Part shown: in pieces, positions 43,298-46,417 of the stretch
Layout of the letters: each line of letters starts with the position of its first letter
Numbering within the stretch: the first letter of the stretch is position 1
From: Peribacillus huizhouensis
GTDB taxonomy: Bacteria; Bacillota; Bacilli; Bacillales; DSM-1321
Direction of reading: 5' to 3'
Length of the DNA: 46,417 nucleotides
Assembly (NCBI RefSeq): GCF_014138605.1
Contig: NZ_JACJHX010000021.1
Span: forward strand, 1 to 46,417
Notes under the pieces: model-generated
What the model saw: the letters and a program-made list of their open reading frames with translations, nothing else
Told to the model about the DNA's origin: nothing
Database searches by the model: none
Translations under genes and position numbers: made by a program

Positions 43298-44230
43298 GTG
43301 AAGGCGTTGAGAAAAATGTACGATGCTCCTTTTTCGTATTCCCACCAATATCAATATCCAAATCCTTATTTTTTTAATGGAACAATAAATAACAAAATAA
43401 TACAGCCCAATTACTGGACTACGCACAACGTTGCTAACCGATTGGATTTTTTTCAAACATCAAATGGAAGAAATAAAGTCGGGCTAAAAGATTATGGACG
43501 GAAACCATTTGTAATCAATATTAATGAAGCTACAAAACAAAACAATAACTACCGTAACGCATTATGGACAGGAAATCATTTGCAAGTTACATTGATGAGT
43601 CTTAAAGCTGGGGAAGATATCGGTTTAGAAATTCACCCTAACGTTGACCAATTTTTACGCATTGAACAAGGTAAAGGGATTGTTCAAATGGGCAAGAGAA
43701 AAGATAATTTAAACTTTGTGCGAAATGTTTATGACGATTCCGCCATTATGATACCTGCTGGAACATGGCATAATGTAACCAATACAGGTAATATCCCGTT
43801 GAAAGTTTATTCTATATACGCACCTCCACAACATCCATTTGACACAGTACATGTAACTAAAGCAGATGCTTTGGCTGCAGAACACCGTTTTGATTGTGAT
43901 ATGCACTATTTTCATCCAACAAAGTATCCAAATAGGATTCAAACTAATAATTTTAACATCGTTAAAACTAGCTTTTCTAAAGAGGAGGCAGCAGCGATAG
44001 CTTTACTTTTAGGTATTGACTTTGATAAAAGTAAGTTTGATTTAGATGAGTTTTGGATGGGAGTGAATACTGAACTTGAACATGGAAAACAGTCCAGCCA
44101 AACGAATGTTACTGGGGATGACCCTATTATTACTGGGAAAATTGCACTAGCTCATCTCAATGAATTTCCTGATTATTACAAAAGATTAAAAATACTTGAG
44201 GAAGAAGCAAAAGCATATTGGAACAAATGA
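43298..44230 (+). CDS. Cupin-DUF5661 fusion protein
   Basis: 310 residues in three parts. Residues 1-50 are Tyr/Asn/Gln-rich (SYSHQYQYPNPYFFNG), like spore-coat or adhesive leader sequences. Residues 70-190 are a cupin (GEDIGLEIHPNVDQFLRIEQGKG; MIPAGTWHNVTNTG). Residues 220-308 are DUF5661-like (FDLDEFWMGVNTELEHG; DPIITGKIALAHLNEFPDYY). Function unknown. GTG 43298 is a weak start; ATG 43316 would shorten it by six residues. Confidence 0.75.
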   Translation: MKALRKMYDAPFSYSHQYQYPNPYFFNGTINNKIIQPNYWTTHNVANRLDFFQTSNGRNKVGLKDYGRKPFVININEATKQNNNYRNALWTGNHLQVTLMSLKAGEDIGLEIHPNVDQFLRIEQGKGIVQMGKRKDNLNFVRNVYDDSAIMIPAGTWHNVTNTGNIPLKVYSIYAPPQHPFDTVHVTKADALAAEHRFDCDMHYFHPTKYPNRIQTNNFNIVKTSFSKEEAAAIALLLGIDFDKSKFDLDEFWMGVNTELEHGKQSSQTNVTGDDPIITGKIALAHLNEFPDYYKRLKILEEEAKAYWNK

Positions 44231-44275
44231 AATACAGTATACCCCTGCAAAACTCATATTGAAATAAAATATAAG

Positions 44276-44307
44276 AACCATCCTGTGTTTCAGGATGGTT
44301 TATTTTT
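44276..44307 (+). terminator. Rho-independent terminator
   Basis: AACCATCCTG / CAGGATGGTT, 10-bp stem, T-rich tail after the cupin gene. Confidence 0.88.
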
Positions 44308-44387
44308 GCAATAATGGACTTCTGAATAGAGTTAACTTAGAGAATAATTCTCAAGTGTACCAATCGACTGTTGTTTGTGAAGAAACA

Positions 44388-44634
44388 CACTTAAACTAAT
44401 GGAGGCGTTAGCACAATAACTAAAGCTCAATTTTTGATACTCTATTAAATTTTTCGATCTTCCACAATCGGGCTCGATTGCGGAACAAAACAAGTAGAAA
44501 TGATCAAACTTTTTTATAAAAACCTAACCTATATCTGCTGAAAAAGAAGCCATTTTGATCAATCTTTTGTCAAAATGGCTTCTTTTTATTTATCATAAAA
44601 TATGGGTTTGTGAGGTTTTTTTGATCAAACTTTA
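44388..44634 (+). repeat. REP units plus ~140-bp hairpin element, copy C
   Basis: REP-like units 44388-44420 (AACTAATGGAGGCGTTAG) and 44459-44489, the latter a good hairpin (TTCC-A-CAATCG / CGATTG-C-GGAA). Then AAATGATCAAACTTTTTTA, hairpin arms AAGAAGCCATTTTGA / TCAAAATGGCTTCTT, and a tail ending GATCAAACTTTA. Stem bases differ from copy B in a compensated way. Confidence 0.82.
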
Positions 44635-44699
44635 ATCCAAACTAACAGTTACAAAAACGCCAATCCCTTGATACGTCTAGGTTTGTAGTTTTTGCTAAC

Positions 44700-44780
44700 T
44701 TCATATAGTTGATTTTATGTTAACTAGTTTTGTATAGAGTATTCATTTCTAGATCAGATTTCACTTGTTGAATAAGCTGA
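44700..44780 (+). repeat. ~115-bp dispersed repeat, copy 3 (partial)
   Basis: TTTTATGTTAACTAGTTTTG and TATAGAGTATTCATTT followed by CTTGTTGAATAAGC. Same central block as 143-262 and 2003-2117. Upstream of the glycosyltransferase gene; the rest of 44231-44992 holds no gene. Confidence 0.75.
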
Positions 44781-44992
44781 ATTCATACATGAGTTGTTTG
44801 AAATGGCATCATAATTCACAAATTAGCATAGTAATATAGGCTCTATTTTCCTATCAAATTATTGTCGCATTAGAACTAAAGTCTCCTTTTAGGCAAGTAA
44901 GATGGTTTATATTGGATAAAAATAAGAATGGTATTGTATCATGAAAAAAGATTGAGTGATTTATATGTTATAGGAAAGGGGAATGAAAGTTA

Positions 44993-46197
44993 ATGAATGT
45001 ATTAATGATAAGCTTTCCAGCTGAGGGGCATGTTAATCCGACTCTGGGTGTAGTAAAAGCTTTAATTGATCGTGGAGATACTGTTCATTACGTAACCACT
45101 GAAGAATTTAAAGAGAGAATTGAAGGTTTGGGTGCGAATGTATATCTTCATCCAAATCATTTAAAGGGATTCACACCTCAAAAAGTTACCAGTATTCATG
45201 AATTTATGCAAGTCCATTTAAAACTTTCCTATGATATATTGGCTGTTGTTCATGAATTAGCTGATTCCATACCATTTGATTATGTGTATCATGATATGTT
45301 TGGTGCGGGACTGCTGATCAAAGACTATTTAAACCTTCCTTCTATCTCTTCATCATCGTCCTTCGCTATGCCTCAGGAGCAATTCCTGAAAATGCTAGAA
45401 AGTGGCAGGGGTCTACCTCTAACTCCATCGCTGGAAATAGAGAAAAAAATTCGACTATAACGGAACGGATCCAGGAACGTTTCGGTGTGAAGATAAAGCA
45501 TCCTCTCCAATTTATGATGAATACTTCTGATTTGAATATTGTCTATACAAGCAGAGAATTTCAACCAGGTGGAGAATATATGGATGATTCATATGTATTT
45601 ATCGGTCCTTCCATCACCAAACGGGTGCAAACACATGATTTTCCGTTAGAGGAACTAAAAGACCAGAAAGTACTGTATATTTCAATGGGTACCGTCTTGC
45701 AAGGGTTTGAATCTTTCTTTCAAACTTGCATAGAGGCTTTTAGAGACTTTGAGGGGAAAGTCATCTTTTCAGTGGGCATGGCTACTGATTTAGCCATGCT
45801 GCAGCCTTTACCGGAAAACTTCATTGTACGTAGATATCTACCACAGCTTGAAGTTTTAAAGCATACGGACGTTTTCATTACTCATGGAGGGATGAATAGT
45901 ACGAGCGAGGCTCTCTATTATGAAGTGCCCCTTGTCGTCATCCCTCAGACCTCAGATCAGCCTATGATCGCTAATCGATTGGAGGAACTTCAAGCCGGGT
46001 TTAAAATTGATCCACATGAAGTAAGCATAGAAAAGCTACAAGAATCAGTTCAACAGGTATTGTCCAATCCTACTTATCGGGAAAATGCTAAGAAGTTGAG
46101 CAATAGCTTTAAAAAGGCAGGTGGAGAAAAAGCAGCTCTAACGGCTATAGATGAGTACTTAAAAAAGGTAAGTTCGGGTATCTTCCAAGGCATATAA
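44993..46197 (+). pseudogene. MGT-family glycosyltransferase (YjiC-like), frameshifted in an A7 run
   Basis: Frame 1 (44993-45460) is the N-terminal acceptor domain: MNVLMISFPAEGHVNPTLG with the catalytic-type histidine. Frame 2 (to 46197) is the UDP-sugar domain: [10 protein letters not shown] and the signature [20 protein letters not shown], with PQTSDQ. One more A in the run 45443-45449 joins them into ~401 residues, the normal length for Bacillus YjiC-like macrolide/flavonoid glucosyltransferases. AAAGGGGAATG precedes the start. Sequencing error is a real alternative. Confidence 0.88.
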
Positions 46198-46287
46198 GGG
46201 GTTCAGTCAGAAAAATAGTCGATTGACATTTGAATCACTCCTAGTCCTAGAAGAGATTACCGAGGTAACAGGTCAATTGAATCATCT

Positions 46288-46320
46288 AAAGAATCTTCGT
46301 TTTCGTTGAAGATTCTTTTT
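46288..46320 (+). terminator. Rho-independent terminator, group IIC intron target
   Basis: AAAGAATCTTC / GAAGATTCTTT, 11-bp perfect stem, 9-base loop, T run. The intron begins 3 bases later. Confidence 0.9.
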
Positions 46321-46323
46321 CAT

Positions 46324-46417
46324 GTGTGCCAGGCATGGCAACTATCTAGGTGGTGAAAGTCCACTGTGGGGGTACACATCGACTAACCACTAAGGAAGCG
46401 CAAGGTACTTATCGCGA
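46324..46417 (+). mobile_element. Group IIC intron, 5' end (cut by window edge)
   Basis: Starts GTGTGCCAGGCATGG, then TAGGTGGTGAAAGTCCAC and GGAAGCGCAAGG. The GUGYG start and the GGUGAAAGUCC element match domain I of bacterial group IIC introns; the Oceanobacillus iheyensis intron begins GUGUGCCCGGCAUGG. Class C introns insert just after terminators, as here. The reverse transcriptase would lie beyond the edge. Confidence 0.85.

Noticed and set aside
223..44489. CRISPR array from the recurring ~30-base units
   Set aside because: Units are dispersed over 44 kb, degenerate, palindromic and irregularly spaced; no cas genes are present.

Overview
The window looks like a low-GC Bacillaceae chromosome. 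Signs are AT-rich intergenic DNA, strong AGGAGG-type ribosome sites, frequent TTG/GTG starts, Bacillus-type gene families (sporulenol/squalene-hopene cyclase, DUF2515, CstR, lipoprotein alpha-carbonic anhydrase, S-layer remnant) and a group IIC intron edge. The genus cannot be fixed from this sequence. It reads as accessory or peripheral chromosome: many small stress and detoxification units, many broken genes and a very high density of dispersed palindromic repeats. I see no rRNA, tRNA, CRISPR array or replication origin.

Layout. 0.3-1.9 kb: MerR regulator plus MFS exporter behind a 19-bp-spacer MerR promoter, flanked by ~115-bp direct repeats. 2.4-8.1 kb: cytochrome P450, DinB-like protein, DUF2262-like protein, membrane protein, GNAT. 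8.3-13.5 kb: two divergent IS110-family elements on either side of an MFS transporter and a broken VOC gene. 13.6-17.5 kb: broken DUF4304 gene, membrane-anchored serine hydrolase, zinc-ribbon protein, frameshifted hypothetical. 17.9-21.8 kb: SDR-MerR-carboxymuconolactone decarboxylase-cupin operon, then Rrf2 / azoreductase / AhpD-like, apparently electrophile and quinone stress functions. 21.9-26.7 kb: LysR / NCS2 permease, ankyrin lipoprotein, beta-propeller protein. 27.4-32.1 kb: DUF2515, SqhC, HXXEE protein, TIGR01777 epimerase. 32.1-36.6 kb: HU pseudogene, two membrane proteins, carbonic anhydrase, S-layer fragment. 36.6-42.4 kb: a CstR-controlled persulfide/sulfite detoxification cluster with five CstR-like operators, intact genes and several decayed paralogues. 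42.4-46.4 kb: IS3 remnant, cupin-DUF5661 fusion, frameshifted glycosyltransferase, and the 5' end of a group IIC intron just after a terminator.

Main discovery. About 36 REP-like units (short imperfect hairpins; forms AACTAACG-GGTG-CGTTAGTT and CAATCG-GGCG-CGATTG) lie between genes. Both IS110 elements sit inside such units, and the empty sites can be rebuilt by eye. Upstream of each transposase is a conserved non-coding block that folds like an IS110 bridge RNA. In the second element the left guide equals the left flank over 10 of 10 bases and the right guide is complementary to the right flank over 8 of 9. In the first, 8 of 10 bases match on the left and all 9 on the right pair if one wobble is allowed. 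So these look like RNA-guided elements whose guides are addressed to the host's own dispersed palindromes, similar in logic to IS621 and REP sequences in E. coli.

A caution on quality: three otherwise well-conserved genes each carry a one-base frameshift in a seven-base A or T run where eight would restore the frame. This may be a systematic sequencing artefact rather than gene decay.
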